This document shows positions 18,148-27,127 of a stretch of DNA of 64,000 nt, in pieces (position 1 is the stretch's first letter; each line of letters starts with the position of its first letter). The notes below the pieces were generated by a model. That model worked only from the letters and a program-made list of their open reading frames with translations. It had not been told where the DNA came from and made no database searches. A program made the translations under genes and the position numbers. This DNA is from Candidatus Gordonibacter avicola (GTDB taxonomy: Bacteria > Actinomycetota > Coriobacteriia > Coriobacteriales > Eggerthellaceae). The stretch covers positions 1-64,000 of the forward strand of contig DXGM01000011.1 of assembly GCA_019113915.1 (NCBI GenBank), in the 5' to 3' direction.

Positions 18148-21003
18148 GTGGGCATGGCAGGTTCGGAACACTCACTTTCGTTAAACGATTTGCTGGGCCT
18201 TGGGTCCGGTACGCCCGAGCGCGCCTTGGAACAGGAAGAAGTCGCCGCGCCAGAGCCGCCCTCCGAGCCGTCGATTGACCTGCTGCTGAACCTGTTGGGC
18301 GGCGAAACTTCGAAGGCTCCGGCTGAACCGCTTCCGAGGAAAGACGCGCAGCAGGAGGCCGTTGTTGAGCAGGTGCCGACGCAACCCGTCACTGACCAAG
18401 TGGTTGCTGAGGTTGCATCCGCCGGCCATGTTGAACGGGTCATGACAGGTGTGGTGACAGAATACGTTCCGCCGCTGCCGCGCGTGCCGTTTGCGGGCGG
18501 GTCCGCCCCTGCTCAGGAAGCCGTTGCTGCTTCTGCGCGTGCAGCTGAGGAACTGCCGGTAGCCACGTATACTCCTTCGCCTATGGCGTCTTCAGCGCCT
18601 GCATCGCAGGGTGCACCCGTGCCCGAGGCGTCGACCGCGCTTCAAGTGGAGGCCGTGGCCCAGCAGAACGAAGCCGAGTTGGATTTTTTGGCGGAGTTGT
18701 TGGCAATCGCGTCGCTCCCCATCGTGAAAACGGCTCCAACTCCACCGCCCGTAGAGCCGGCTGCTGCTGCCTCACCTGCGGCACCCGAAGAGACTGTCGC
18801 TCCTGCTTCATCGCAAGCTCCCGGTGCTGAACCGGCAGTTCCAGCAACACCTATAACGCCTACTCAATCGTCAGTTTCTGCTGAGTCGGTAACTCCCGCT
18901 CCATCGGCGGCTGAGTTCCTGCCTGCGATGCCAGCTGTCCCTCTGCACGCCGCCGCCCCAGCGGCTGCCGATCAGGGGAGTGCTATCCCTGCAACTTCCG
19001 CCCCTGCTCAGCCCGCTTCGCAGCCCTCGAACGAAGCGGCTGAGAAACCACAGTTGGCTGAGCAGGAAGAACCCCCGACGGGATTGTTCTCGAAGAAGGG
19101 CAAGCACGCCGGCAGTCGCAAAGATCGTCGCGCGGCCAAGGGCAAGCACGCTACCGAAAAAGACGCAGCCCCCGTAGAAGATCCCCGTCCGCAGCAGCAA
19201 AGTTCACCGGCAGAACAGGTGCCTTCGCAGGCGATGCCACAGCTTGAAAAGGCTATTGAACAGGTACAACGTCCGGCAGCGGAAACGACCGCTCCCGTTG
19301 CTGCGCCGGCAGAAGCGGCCGTGGCAACTCCTGCGCCTACTCCTGTTTCAGCCGGACCAGCGCCCCAAATGGCCGCTTCCGCAGCGTCGGTAGCGCCTGC
19401 TGAAAGCAGGGATGCCTCGTCGTGGAAATCCGCTGCGTACACTGTGCCATTCGCGCCCATCGTGTCGGAGTCGGTTCTGCGGCAGAACGCCGCGTCGGCG
19501 GTTGCGGCTGCGGCCTCGGCATCGGCGACGTCCGGCCCGGTGGTGCAAAGGCCCGTCGCGGCGGAGCGCTCGGCCCAGCCTGCTTCTTCCGTCCAAGCAG
19601 ATGGGGTGGCGGATGCGGCTGTGACCGGCTCCGATGCGGTGACTTCCGCGTGGCTGGCGCTCGATCGCTCGGAACTCGATGACCTCACGCGTCTTGAGAT
19701 GCTGCGCGCTGTTCGCAGCAAGTTGGAAGCCGAGATTCTAGAACTTGACCGTATGGCGGCCGCTGCGCAGAAAGCCCCCGCTTCCCAGCAGGCGCGCGGC
19801 CACCAAGTGCCCGTTCAGCAGGCATCGCCTCAACAGCCTCGTCAGGCTGTTGCGCACCAGGCGGCAGCCCAGTCGGCTGCGCCTCACCAGACACCTGTTC
19901 AGCAAACGGTGACTCGCCAGCAACCCCGCCAAGCGATGCCCCGGCAAAGCGCTGTTCAGCAGGCAGTTGTTCAACGCGCGGCCGCTCAACCTATGGCGGC
20001 ACAAGGCGCTTCCAAACCTGTCGCGCAGGTTCAGCAGCAACGTCAACAGCAGCCGCATCCCCAGACCGGGACTCAGCGCTCCCAGTCCCAAGCGGCACCA
20101 AAGCAGCAGGTCAAACCCCAGGCGCAACCTGTCCAAAAGCCTCAGCCCCAGGCCAAGCCGCAGCAGACCCAACCCCAACCCCAACCCCAACCCCAACCCA
20201 AGGCCAAGTCCCAGGTTCACCCCGCGCAGCCCCCTGCGCAAAACACCGAATGGGCGCCCGTTCCCACCAGCGCGCTGTTCCCGCCGGCCGCCAAAGGGAA
20301 GCCTCCGGCCACGCGCTCGTCACTCTCGCCCACGCCACCCAACGAAAAGGAAGAGCCCCTGCTCGGCGAGCGCCCCATTCCCGACAGCCCCCTGTTCAAT
20401 ACCGCACCTGCGTCGCTTGCCGACGGATTGCGTGAGGGAGCGGGCAGCCACGTTCGCCACCTGCGCATGAAAATTGCGCTCGGCGTGACGGGCGTGCTGG
20501 TGGTGGTGGCCCTGTTCCTTGGTGCCGTGTTCCAGCTCTCACAGTCGGGGACCCCGGCCGTGCCGCAGGACAGCGACACCCCCGCCGCCGACGCGCAGCA
20601 GCAGGATAACGACGCGCAAAAGCCTAACGACGACGCGAAGAAAACACCCGCCGACGACTCGCAAAACACCACGTCAGAGCAAGATTTATCCGGCACCGTG
20701 GTCTACCGCTACCGCCAGACCGCGGGCCCCGACGCGCCCTCCACCGTGGAGCGCACCACATTCGGCGAAGACGGCCTCTGCCGCACGTCAAGCCTGGAAA
20801 TAACGTTCAACGACGAAGCCGAGGCCGCCGACTTCCTCGACACGCTCAAGCGCGATTACGGCACCGCGTTTCTCGATGGCAAGGTTGACGGCACGCGCGT
20901 GACGGCGCTCATTGATGTTGGTTCGAACAAACTCGACCGTGACCAGTATGAACGCGCCCTGCGAGCCAGCGTCTCGGACCTTTCCGTCGTCAAAAAGTCT
21001 TAA
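18148..21003 (+). CDS. Very long Ala/Pro/Gln-rich protein with one membrane segment and an extracytoplasmic domain
   Basis: 951 residues. About the first 770 are disordered Ala/Pro/Gln/Glu/Ser sequence. They include a Lys-rich island (residues ~310-340) and a short helical stretch around residues 500-535 (LDRSELDDLTRLEMLRAVRSK-like). A PQ repeat at ~670-685 is encoded by a CCCCAA hexamer array. A single membrane helix lies at ~776-797. The last ~105 residues form a compact domain (VVYRYRQTAGPDAPSTVERT onward) resembling the small YehR/DUF1307-type lipoprotein domain, placed outside the cell. The start is uncertain: GTG 18148 or ATG 18154, both with a weak ribosome-binding site. The function is unknown. 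It could be a scaffold or tether, since the long arm stays in the cytoplasm. Confidence 0.7.
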   Translation: MGMAGSEHSLSLNDLLGLGSGTPERALEQEEVAAPEPPSEPSIDLLLNLLGGETSKAPAEPLPRKDAQQEAVVEQVPTQPVTDQVVAEVASAGHVERVMTGVVTEYVPPLPRVPFAGGSAPAQEAVAASARAAEELPVATYTPSPMASSAPASQGAPVPEASTALQVEAVAQQNEAELDFLAELLAIASLPIVKTAPTPPPVEPAAAASPAAPEETVAPASSQAPGAEPAVPATPITPTQSSVSAESVTPAPSAAEFLPAMPAVPLHAAAPAAADQGSAIPATSAPAQPASQPSNEAAEKPQLAEQEEPPTGLFSKKGKHAGSRKDRRAAKGKHATEKDAAPVEDPRPQQQSSPAEQVPSQAMPQLEKAIEQVQRPAAETTAPVAAPAEAAVATPAPTPVSAGPAPQMAASAASVAPAESRDASSWKSAAYTVPFAPIVSESVLRQNAASAVAAAASASATSGPVVQRPVAAERSAQPASSVQADGVADAAVTGSDAVTSAWLALDRSELDDLTRLEMLRAVRSKLEAEILELDRMAAAAQKAPASQQARGHQVPVQQASPQQPRQAVAHQAAAQSAAPHQTPVQQTVTRQQPRQAMPRQSAVQQAVVQRAAAQPMAAQGASKPVAQVQQQRQQQPHPQTGTQRSQSQAAPKQQVKPQAQPVQKPQPQAKPQQTQPQPQPQPQPKAKSQVHPAQPPAQNTEWAPVPTSALFPPAAKGKPPATRSSLSPTPPNEKEEPLLGERPIPDSPLFNTAPASLADGLREGAGSHVRHLRMKIALGVTGVLVVVALFLGAVFQLSQSGTPAVPQDSDTPAADAQQQDNDAQKPNDDAKKTPADDSQNTTSEQDLSGTVVYRYRQTAGPDAPSTVERTTFGEDGLCRTSSLEITFNDEAEAADFLDTLKRDYGTAFLDGKVDGTRVTALIDVGSNKLDRDQYERALRASVSDLSVVKKS
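20169..20200 (+). repeat. CCCCAA hexanucleotide tandem array inside the 951-aa gene
   Basis: About five copies of the hexamer CCCAAC/CCCCAA encode alternating Pro-Gln. Six-base units keep the frame when copy number changes. Confidence 0.7.
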
Positions 21004-21106
21004 ACCCGCGCCGCCCGATGCCGCGCCGCCCGCCGTGTTTTCGCCGCTCGTATTCACAACTGCATCACAAGCGCAGGCCCAGCGCGCGCGAACGCGTTGC
21101 GTTTGC

Positions 21107-21112
21107 TAGAAT
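21107..21112 (+). promoter_or_regulatory. -10 element TAGAAT of the isomerase gene
   Basis: TAGAAT overlaps the upstream ATG at 21111, which argues that translation starts later, at 21141. The same GCTAGAATGA string precedes the aldolase gene at about 8981. Confidence 0.45.
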
Positions 21113-21140
21113 GAGCGGAACTCCGCTGAAAGAAGGTTTC

Positions 21141-22859
21141 ATGATCTCCGGTGACATGGAAAAACTGTATCCTTCCGCGAAAACGCTCGTGAAGGAATGT
21201 GTTGCCAGCCGCGTCCACGCGAAGGACGCGACGCTGTACGATTTCTCCGAAGGCGCTCAGGCGTGCGCCCAGGAATTCATGGGCTGGACCGATCTTGCCA
21301 GCAACCCGCCGTGCGCGCTGCGCGAGATTCAGGAATTTGCCGATTCCATCATTGCGCAGGGGCTGAAGACTGTCGTGCTCATTGGCCAGGGCGGCTCCAC
21401 GCAGGCCCCCATGACCATCACCAAGTACAACAAGCCGGACTCCGCCCGCATTTCGTTCAAAACGCTGGACTCCGACTCGCCCGTGCGCGTGCGCGCCATC
21501 CTGGCGGAAGCCGACCCGCACACTACCTTATTTATACTGTCGTCGAAAAGCGGCGGCACCATTGAGCCGCGCCTGGCGCTGAGCGCCGTGCGCGATGCCG
21601 TGGCCGACTCCATGCCGCCTGAGGAGTTGGCTGGCCACCTGGTGGCAATCACCGACCCGGGTTCTGACCTGGAGCGACAGGCACGCGAAGAAGGCTGGGC
21701 CGCCGTGTTTTCCGGCGAACCCTCCGTGGGTGGCCGCTTCTCCGCGCTGTCGGTGTTTGGCCTTCTGCCTGCCGCGCTGGTAGGCATTGACCTGGAAGAA
21801 CTCATGGCGCGCGCCGTCGAGGCCGAGCAAAAGTGCAGCGAAGACGCCATCGACAACCCCGCCATTGGCCTAGCCGCCTTCCTCTACGACAACTACCTGC
21901 AAGGACGCAACAAGTTCTCGTTCCTCACGCCGAAACGCGGCCGCGTACTGGGCCTGTGGATTGAGCAGCTGGTGGCCGAAAGCCTGGGCAAAGAGGGCCA
22001 GGGCATCCTGCCGAACATTGAGATTGACTCGCTGGTGCTGAAGCGCGACCCCGGCGACCGCACTATTATTGTGTACCAAACGAAGACCGACCTGTGGGAC
22101 GAGCGCAAGAACTTCGAGATGAGCCTATCCTACATCGACCCCACCATCCCGCGCGCGAACTTCAAGATTGACACCGTGGAAGAACTGGCCGAACACTTTG
22201 TCATGTGGGAATACGCCATTGCCATGTGCGGTTTCCTGATGAAGGTGTGCCCGTTTGACCAGCCCGACGTGGCGTCGGCGAAGGCCGTGGTGCTGGATAT
22301 TTTGAACGAAGGTCAGCCCGCGCCTGACTTCGTGCAGGACTTTATCGGTGACGTGAACATGGGCGAAGTGGAGGTGCGTCTGGCGCCGTGCTTCAAGGAT
22401 TGCACCGACGTGCAGAGCGCCCTGCGCGCGCTGCTGGGCAGCATTCAGCCGGGCGATTACTTCGCACTGAACGCGTTTCTGCCGTTCACGGGCGAGTGGC
22501 GGCGTGAAGCGCTGGAAGCTATTCGCCACAGCGTGGCCGACAAGCGCCGCGTGGTGTCGTGCCTTGAGGTGGGCCCGCGCTACCTGCACTCCACGGGCCA
22601 GCTGCAAAAGGGCGGCCCGAACAACGGCGTGTTTTTGATTCTGTCGGCCGACGAGTTGAAGGACATTCCGCTCACGCGCGAGGCCGAGAGCCTGGGAATG
22701 CTGGCGAAGGCGCAGGCCTCCGGCGACCTGGTGACGCTCGCCGACCGCGGTCGCCGCTGTGTCCACCTGCACCTCCCCGACAACTCCGGCGTAACCCTGC
22801 GTGCGCTGGCGCAAGCGATTACGGAAGTTTTGGAAACTCTTGATGTTCCGACAGCCTAA
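21141..22859 (+). CDS. pgi: Glucose-6-phosphate isomerase
   Basis: A 572-aa cytoplasmic enzyme interconverting glucose-6-phosphate and fructose-6-phosphate. SIS-type blocks include VLIGQGGSTQAP and FILSSKSGGTIEP. The isomerase signature is EPSVGGRFSALSVFGLLPAAL, and the block LGLWIEQLVAESLGKEGQGILP is typical of the isomerase half of transaldolase/isomerase proteins. Here it is a stand-alone isomerase, without the transaldolase domain. The start at 21141 follows AAAGAAGG; the ATG at 21111 lies in the probable -10 box. A perfect hairpin ends the gene, and its TAA stop lies in the hairpin loop. Confidence 0.85.
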   Translation: MISGDMEKLYPSAKTLVKECVASRVHAKDATLYDFSEGAQACAQEFMGWTDLASNPPCALREIQEFADSIIAQGLKTVVLIGQGGSTQAPMTITKYNKPDSARISFKTLDSDSPVRVRAILAEADPHTTLFILSSKSGGTIEPRLALSAVRDAVADSMPPEELAGHLVAITDPGSDLERQAREEGWAAVFSGEPSVGGRFSALSVFGLLPAALVGIDLEELMARAVEAEQKCSEDAIDNPAIGLAAFLYDNYLQGRNKFSFLTPKRGRVLGLWIEQLVAESLGKEGQGILPNIEIDSLVLKRDPGDRTIIVYQTKTDLWDERKNFEMSLSYIDPTIPRANFKIDTVEELAEHFVMWEYAIAMCGFLMKVCPFDQPDVASAKAVVLDILNEGQPAPDFVQDFIGDVNMGEVEVRLAPCFKDCTDVQSALRALLGSIQPGDYFALNAFLPFTGEWRREALEAIRHSVADKRRVVSCLEVGPRYLHSTGQLQKGGPNNGVFLILSADELKDIPLTREAESLGMLAKAQASGDLVTLADRGRRCVHLHLPDNSGVTLRALAQAITEVLETLDVPTA

Positions 22860-22874
22860 CGGCTGTCGGAACAT
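22843..22874 (+). terminator. 14-bp hairpin overlapping the pgi stop codon
   Basis: ATGTTCCGACAGCC / GGCTGTCGGAACAT around the loop TAAC. The TAA of the loop is the stop codon of pgi. Confidence 0.75.
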
Positions 22875-22877
22875 GCC

Positions 22878-23014
22878 GACGCTGCGGCCCCCTGTGGCAC
22901 CTGATCTCGCGGCGATCCCGCAAGCTCGCGTAACGAAGTACGCGTCGCTTGTGCGATTCCCACGATCTCAGGCACCACAGGGGGCCTCGCTGACTTACTA
23001 CGCCAACCGGGGCG
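22878..23014 (+). repeat. Interspersed intergenic repeat, family A, copy 2
   Basis: A 137-bp copy of the element at 8757-8894, again directly after a TAAC-loop hairpin. Its terminal inverted repeat is CCCCCTGTGG.. / ..CCACAGGGGG, different in sequence from copy 1 but still pairing. A short 3' fragment (CTCGCTGACTTACTACGC) also occurs after the second trkA gene at 46269-46287. Confidence 0.75.
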
Positions 23015-23077
23015 GTTTGGCATACGGACCGGTAAGGTAAACGTTCGTGCTTTGTGTGAATTGATTGGGGGCGGATT

Positions 23078-25540
23078 ATGATTGAGGCGCTTGATATACA
23101 GGTGAAGGGTATTGTGCAAGGGGTGGGGTTCCGCCCCTTTGTGTATCGTTTGGCGAAGAAGTACCTGGTGAATGGGTGGGTGCTCAACGCGGCGGACGGC
23201 GTGTTCATCCACGCGGAGGCCGAGTCGAAGCTGCTTGACGAATTCGTGCTGGAGCTGTCCGAGAACCCGCCAGCCGCCTCGCAGGTGGACGAGATCGAGC
23301 TCAAGGAAGTGCCGCTGGAAGACTTCGACACCTTCGAGATTCGCTTTTCGGATGCCGGTGCCGTGGAAAAAACGACGCTCGTGTCGCCCGATCTGGCCAC
23401 GTGCGACGACTGCGCGCGCGAGCTGTTCAACCCCAACGACCGTCGCTTTCGCTACCCCTTCATCAACTGCACGAACTGCGGGCCGCGCTTCACTATTATT
23501 GAGAAGCTTCCGTACGACCGTAAGAGCACGTCAATGAAGGAATTTCCCATGTGCGAGCGCTGCGCCACCGAGTATGGCGACCCGCTCGACCGCCGCTTTC
23601 ACGCCCAGCCCGACGCGTGCTTCGAGTGCGGGCCGCACGTGAGTTGGCGCGAGCACGAGGACGGGAGCATCGACGCGCCGCTGGGCCCGGTGACCTGGGG
23701 AACCACGCGCGAGGAAAGCGACGCCCTTTTCGCCCGCGCCGTGGAGCAGTTGCGCGCCGGCAAGATTCTGGCCGTGAAGGGCCTTGGCGGGTTTCACCTG
23801 GTGTGCGACGCAAACAACGCAGATGCCGTGGCGCTTTTGCGCGCGCGCAAGCACCGCGAGGGCAAAGCGTTCGCGGTCATGATGCCCGATCTGGACGCCG
23901 TGCGCCGCGTGTGCCAGGTAAACGATGCCGAGGCTGCTGTACTTTCCGGCTCGCAACGCCCCATCGTGCTGCTGAAGAAGCGCCCCGATGCCACCTTCGC
24001 TCCCGCGCTGGCTGATGCCCTCCCCGAACTGGGCGTCATGCTGCCCTACACCCCCGTGCAACACCTCCTGCTGCACGATTTCGCGGAAGCAACCGAGGGG
24101 AACGTGGTTCCCATGCTGGTTATGACCTCGGGAAACATTCATGATGAGCCCATCGTCATTGACGACGCGGACGCTTATGAGAAGCTGTTCGCCGTGGCCG
24201 ATGCGTTCATGGGCCACAACCGCGCCATCCGCGCGCGCTACGACGACTCGGTCGTGCGTGTCATCAGCGCCGGCAGTGCTGGCGAAGCCGTCCAATTCGT
24301 CCGCCGCGCCCGCGGCTACGCCCCTCTGCCGTTGACGATGCCAGGTGGCCAGCCGGCAGAACAGGCTGAAACATTCTCGATCTTCGCCACGGGGCCGGAG
24401 CAGAAGAACACCTTCACGCTCACGCGCGACAGTGAGGCGTTTGTTTCGCAGCATATCGGCGACATGGAAAACGCCGAGACGTTTGACGCGTGGCTGCAGG
24501 CGAAAGACCGCTACGAGACGCTGTTCGAAATAGCGCCGCAGCGCATCGCGTGCGACCGTCATCCCGAGTACCTGGCGTCGAAATGGGCGCATGAGCAGGA
24601 ACGATCGTCCGGCGTGCCCGTGACGGAAGTGCAGCATCACCACGCGCACATCGTGTCGGTGCTAGCCGAGCACGGTCTGGAAGGCCCCGTGTGCGGCATC
24701 GCCTTCGACGGCACGGGCTACGGCGAGGACGGCGCCATCTGGGGCGGCGAAGTGCTGCTGAGCAACCTCACCGCGTTTGAGCGGTTTGCGAACTTTGCCT
24801 ACGTGCCCATGCCCGGTGGCGCGGCAGCCGTGAAGCATCCGCTGCGTATGGCCTATGGCGCGCTTTGGGCGTTTGACCTGCTGGAACACCCAGGTGCCGC
24901 CGATGCACTCGCCGCGCTGGGTGAGCAGGCAGAAGTGTGCGACCAGATGATTGAGCGCGGCCTCAACACGCCCATGACCTCGTCGGTTGGTCGCCTGTTC
25001 GACGCCGCCAGCGCGCTTCTGGGCATCTGCACCGAGCCCACGTACGAAGGCGAGCCGGCCATTCTCCTGGAAGCCGCCATTGATGCCGCCGCGCCAGCCG
25101 GCAGTACCGCCGCCGACCCCGACCCCGACGCCACCGCCCGCTACACCCTCGAAGTCGTAAAAAACACCGCCACCCCTGAAAGCACCGCCCAAGACACCTC
25201 CGTCGTGCTCTTCGACGCCGCGCCCACCTTCCGTGCCCTGCTGGAAGACAAGGCGGCCGGCGTGCCCACGGGCATCATCGCGCGGCGCTTCCACGACGCG
25301 TTTGTGCAGGTCATCGTTACGGCGGCCGAGCTGGTGCGCGCGATGTACGACATCAACACCGTGGCGCTTTCCGGCGGCGTGTTCATGAACCGCTACCTGG
25401 TGGAGCACGCGCTGGCGGCGCTCGAAGCGGCCGGATTCACGGTCGCCGTCAACCGCGATCTACCGCCTAACGACGGCTGCATTTCGTTCGGTCAGGCTGT
25501 GGTAGCATGGGCCTCGAACACAGAGGGCGCTTCTTCGTAG
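23078..25540 (+). CDS. hypF: Carbamoyltransferase HypF
   Basis: HypF makes the cyanide ligands of [NiFe]-hydrogenase: it uses carbamoyl phosphate and ATP to carbamoylate HypE. The 820-aa protein has the full order of domains. First is an acylphosphatase domain (GIVQGVGFRPFVYRLA, residues ~11-26). Next is a double zinc finger (CDDC, CTNC, CERC and CFEC at ~109-190), then a YrdC-like domain (ILAVKGLGGFHLVCDA onward). The C-terminal Kae1-like domain has the metal-binding HHAHIVSVL and FDGTGYGEDGAIWGGE. It is the first gene of hypF-hypC-hypD, with a 60-bp gap to hypC. No hydrogenase structural gene or hypE is in the window. Confidence 0.95.
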   Translation: MIEALDIQVKGIVQGVGFRPFVYRLAKKYLVNGWVLNAADGVFIHAEAESKLLDEFVLELSENPPAASQVDEIELKEVPLEDFDTFEIRFSDAGAVEKTTLVSPDLATCDDCARELFNPNDRRFRYPFINCTNCGPRFTIIEKLPYDRKSTSMKEFPMCERCATEYGDPLDRRFHAQPDACFECGPHVSWREHEDGSIDAPLGPVTWGTTREESDALFARAVEQLRAGKILAVKGLGGFHLVCDANNADAVALLRARKHREGKAFAVMMPDLDAVRRVCQVNDAEAAVLSGSQRPIVLLKKRPDATFAPALADALPELGVMLPYTPVQHLLLHDFAEATEGNVVPMLVMTSGNIHDEPIVIDDADAYEKLFAVADAFMGHNRAIRARYDDSVVRVISAGSAGEAVQFVRRARGYAPLPLTMPGGQPAEQAETFSIFATGPEQKNTFTLTRDSEAFVSQHIGDMENAETFDAWLQAKDRYETLFEIAPQRIACDRHPEYLASKWAHEQERSSGVPVTEVQHHHAHIVSVLAEHGLEGPVCGIAFDGTGYGEDGAIWGGEVLLSNLTAFERFANFAYVPMPGGAAAVKHPLRMAYGALWAFDLLEHPGAADALAALGEQAEVCDQMIERGLNTPMTSSVGRLFDAASALLGICTEPTYEGEPAILLEAAIDAAAPAGSTAADPDPDATARYTLEVVKNTATPESTAQDTSVVLFDAAPTFRALLEDKAAGVPTGIIARRFHDAFVQVIVTAAELVRAMYDINTVALSGGVFMNRYLVEHALAALEAAGFTVAVNRDLPPNDGCISFGQAVVAWASNTEGASS

Positions 25541-25600
25541 CGCCGCCCGCAGGCCCGCGCCCTGCGGCGCGCCGGCACCAAGAGAAAGAAGGCATGTATC

Positions 25601-25864
25601 ATGTGCTTGGCCATACCCGCAAAAGTGACCGAACTGAAAGAGAATCGCCTGGCCACGGTGGACATTTTAGGGGTCACGCGCGACATCGCGCTCGACCTCA
25701 CGCCGCAGGCTGGCGTGGGCGATTTCGTGCTCGTGCACGCCGGCTTCGCCATTGAAGTGGTGGACCCGGACTACGCTCAGGAAACCATCGACCTCATCAA
25801 GCAGTTCCCTGAACTGGCCGGTGAGGATATCCCCGACGTGGTGGAAACCGAGGCCGCCCGATGA
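25601..25864 (+). CDS. hypC: Hydrogenase assembly chaperone HypC
   Basis: An 87-aa HypC/HupF protein beginning MCLAIPAKV. Cys2 is the residue that binds the Fe(CN)2CO unit and the hydrogenase large-subunit precursor. The conserved VDILGVTRDIALDL follows. It works with HypD to carry the iron centre. Its stop overlaps the hypD start by four bases (ATGA), indicating translational coupling. Confidence 0.95.
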   Translation: MCLAIPAKVTELKENRLATVDILGVTRDIALDLTPQAGVGDFVLVHAGFAIEVVDPDYAQETIDLIKQFPELAGEDIPDVVETEAAR

Positions 25865-26970
25865 GCGCCTCCGACGCTGCCACCATGGAGGCCGAACTCG
25901 CCGCTTTTAAGGACCCGAAACTGGCGCGCGGTCTCATTGAATCCATCCAGAAGCTGGCGCCCGCCGGCGGAGCCACGCTCATGGAAGTGTGCGGCACCCA
26001 CACGGTGGCCATCGCGCGCAACGGCATTCGCAACCTCATGCCGGAGAGCATCAAGCTTGCGTCTGGCCCCGGCTGCCCGGTATGTGTCACTTCGAACCAC
26101 GACATCGACACGGTTATTGCGCTCGCGCGCGTGCCCGGCGTTACCATTGCCACGTTCGGCGACATGACGCGCGTGCCGGGCTCCACGTCCAGCCTGCTCA
26201 AAGAGCAGGCGGCGGGGCGCTCCATCCAGATAGTGTACTCGCCGCTCGACGCGCTGCGCCTCGCCCAAGAAAACCCCAGCCGCGAAGTGGTGTTCGTGGG
26301 CGTGGGTTTCGAAACTACCACGCCGCTGGTGGCCATGGCCATCAAGCGCGCAGCCGAAGCGGGACTCACCAACTTCAGCGTGTTCGGCGCGCACAAAAAC
26401 ATGCCGGGCGCGTTGGAAGCCATCATCAACGACCCGCAACTCCAGTTGGACGCGCTCATTTTGCCTGGTCATGTGAGCACTATTATCGGTGCGAAGCCCT
26501 ATCAATTCCTGGCGGAAAAGTACGGCATCCCTGGTGTCATCACTGGTTTCGAGCCGGTGGATGTGCTGCAGGGCATCGCCATGATCATGCGTCAGCTACA
26601 CGAGGGCCGCGCGGAAATTGAGATTGCTTACGCGCGCGGCGTTATGCCCGAGGGCAACTCCGTGGCGCTCGCCGCCATCAACGAGGTGTTCGAAACGTGC
26701 CCCGCTCTGTGGCGCGGCCTGGGCGAAATCCCCGGTTCCGGCTATCGCATTCGCGAAGAGTTTGCCCAGTTCGACGCTGTGCGCCGCTTCAACCCCGAGG
26801 TCGAACCCACGCAGGACCCCAAAGGCTGCCGCTGTGGCGACGTCCTCCGCGGCATCATGGCTCCCAGCGAGTGCCCCCTGTTCCGCAAAGTCTGTACCCC
26901 CGAAAACCCGGTGGGCCCCTGCATGGTCTCCAGCGAAGGCAGCTGCGCCGCGTACTACCGGTACTATTGA
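25861..26970 (+). CDS. hypD: Hydrogenase expression/formation protein HypD
   Basis: 369 aa. HypD is the Fe-S scaffold on which, with HypC, the Fe(CN)2CO centre is built. Conserved cysteines are present in MEVCGTHTVAIARNGI and GPGCPVCVT, and in the C-terminal [4Fe-4S] cluster region (CRCGDVLRG, then CPLF, VCTP, PCMVS). GFETTTPLVAMAIKRA is the conserved redox-site block. It is the last gene of the three-gene operon and is closed by a strong hairpin. hypE, hypA and hypB are not adjacent. Confidence 0.95.
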   Translation: MSASDAATMEAELAAFKDPKLARGLIESIQKLAPAGGATLMEVCGTHTVAIARNGIRNLMPESIKLASGPGCPVCVTSNHDIDTVIALARVPGVTIATFGDMTRVPGSTSSLLKEQAAGRSIQIVYSPLDALRLAQENPSREVVFVGVGFETTTPLVAMAIKRAAEAGLTNFSVFGAHKNMPGALEAIINDPQLQLDALILPGHVSTIIGAKPYQFLAEKYGIPGVITGFEPVDVLQGIAMIMRQLHEGRAEIEIAYARGVMPEGNSVALAAINEVFETCPALWRGLGEIPGSGYRIREEFAQFDAVRRFNPEVEPTQDPKGCRCGDVLRGIMAPSECPLFRKVCTPENPVGPCMVSSEGSCAAYYRYY

Positions 26971-27040
26971 TAACCCACAAACGGCGGTGCGACGGACAAA
27001 AAACTTCCCCGCACCGCCAAGCAAGTGCCCCCAAAAGCAT

Positions 27041-27072
27041 ACGACGGCCCGAAGTCAACTTCGGGCCGTCGT
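27041..27072. terminator. Bidirectional terminator between hypD and the flavoprotein gene
   Basis: Perfect 14-bp stem ACGACGGCCCGAAG / CTTCGGGCCGTCGT with loop TCAA, between convergent genes. Confidence 0.85.
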
Positions 27073-27127
27073 GATAAGCGCCGCCTGGGAGGGGAAGGCG
27101 GTGCGGAATCAGCCGTGCAACAAAAGC

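Noticed and set aside
20169..20200. CCCCAA array as a telomere-like or regulatory sequence
   Set aside because: It is inside a coding frame and encodes the Pro-Gln repeat of a low-complexity arm, so coding explains it.
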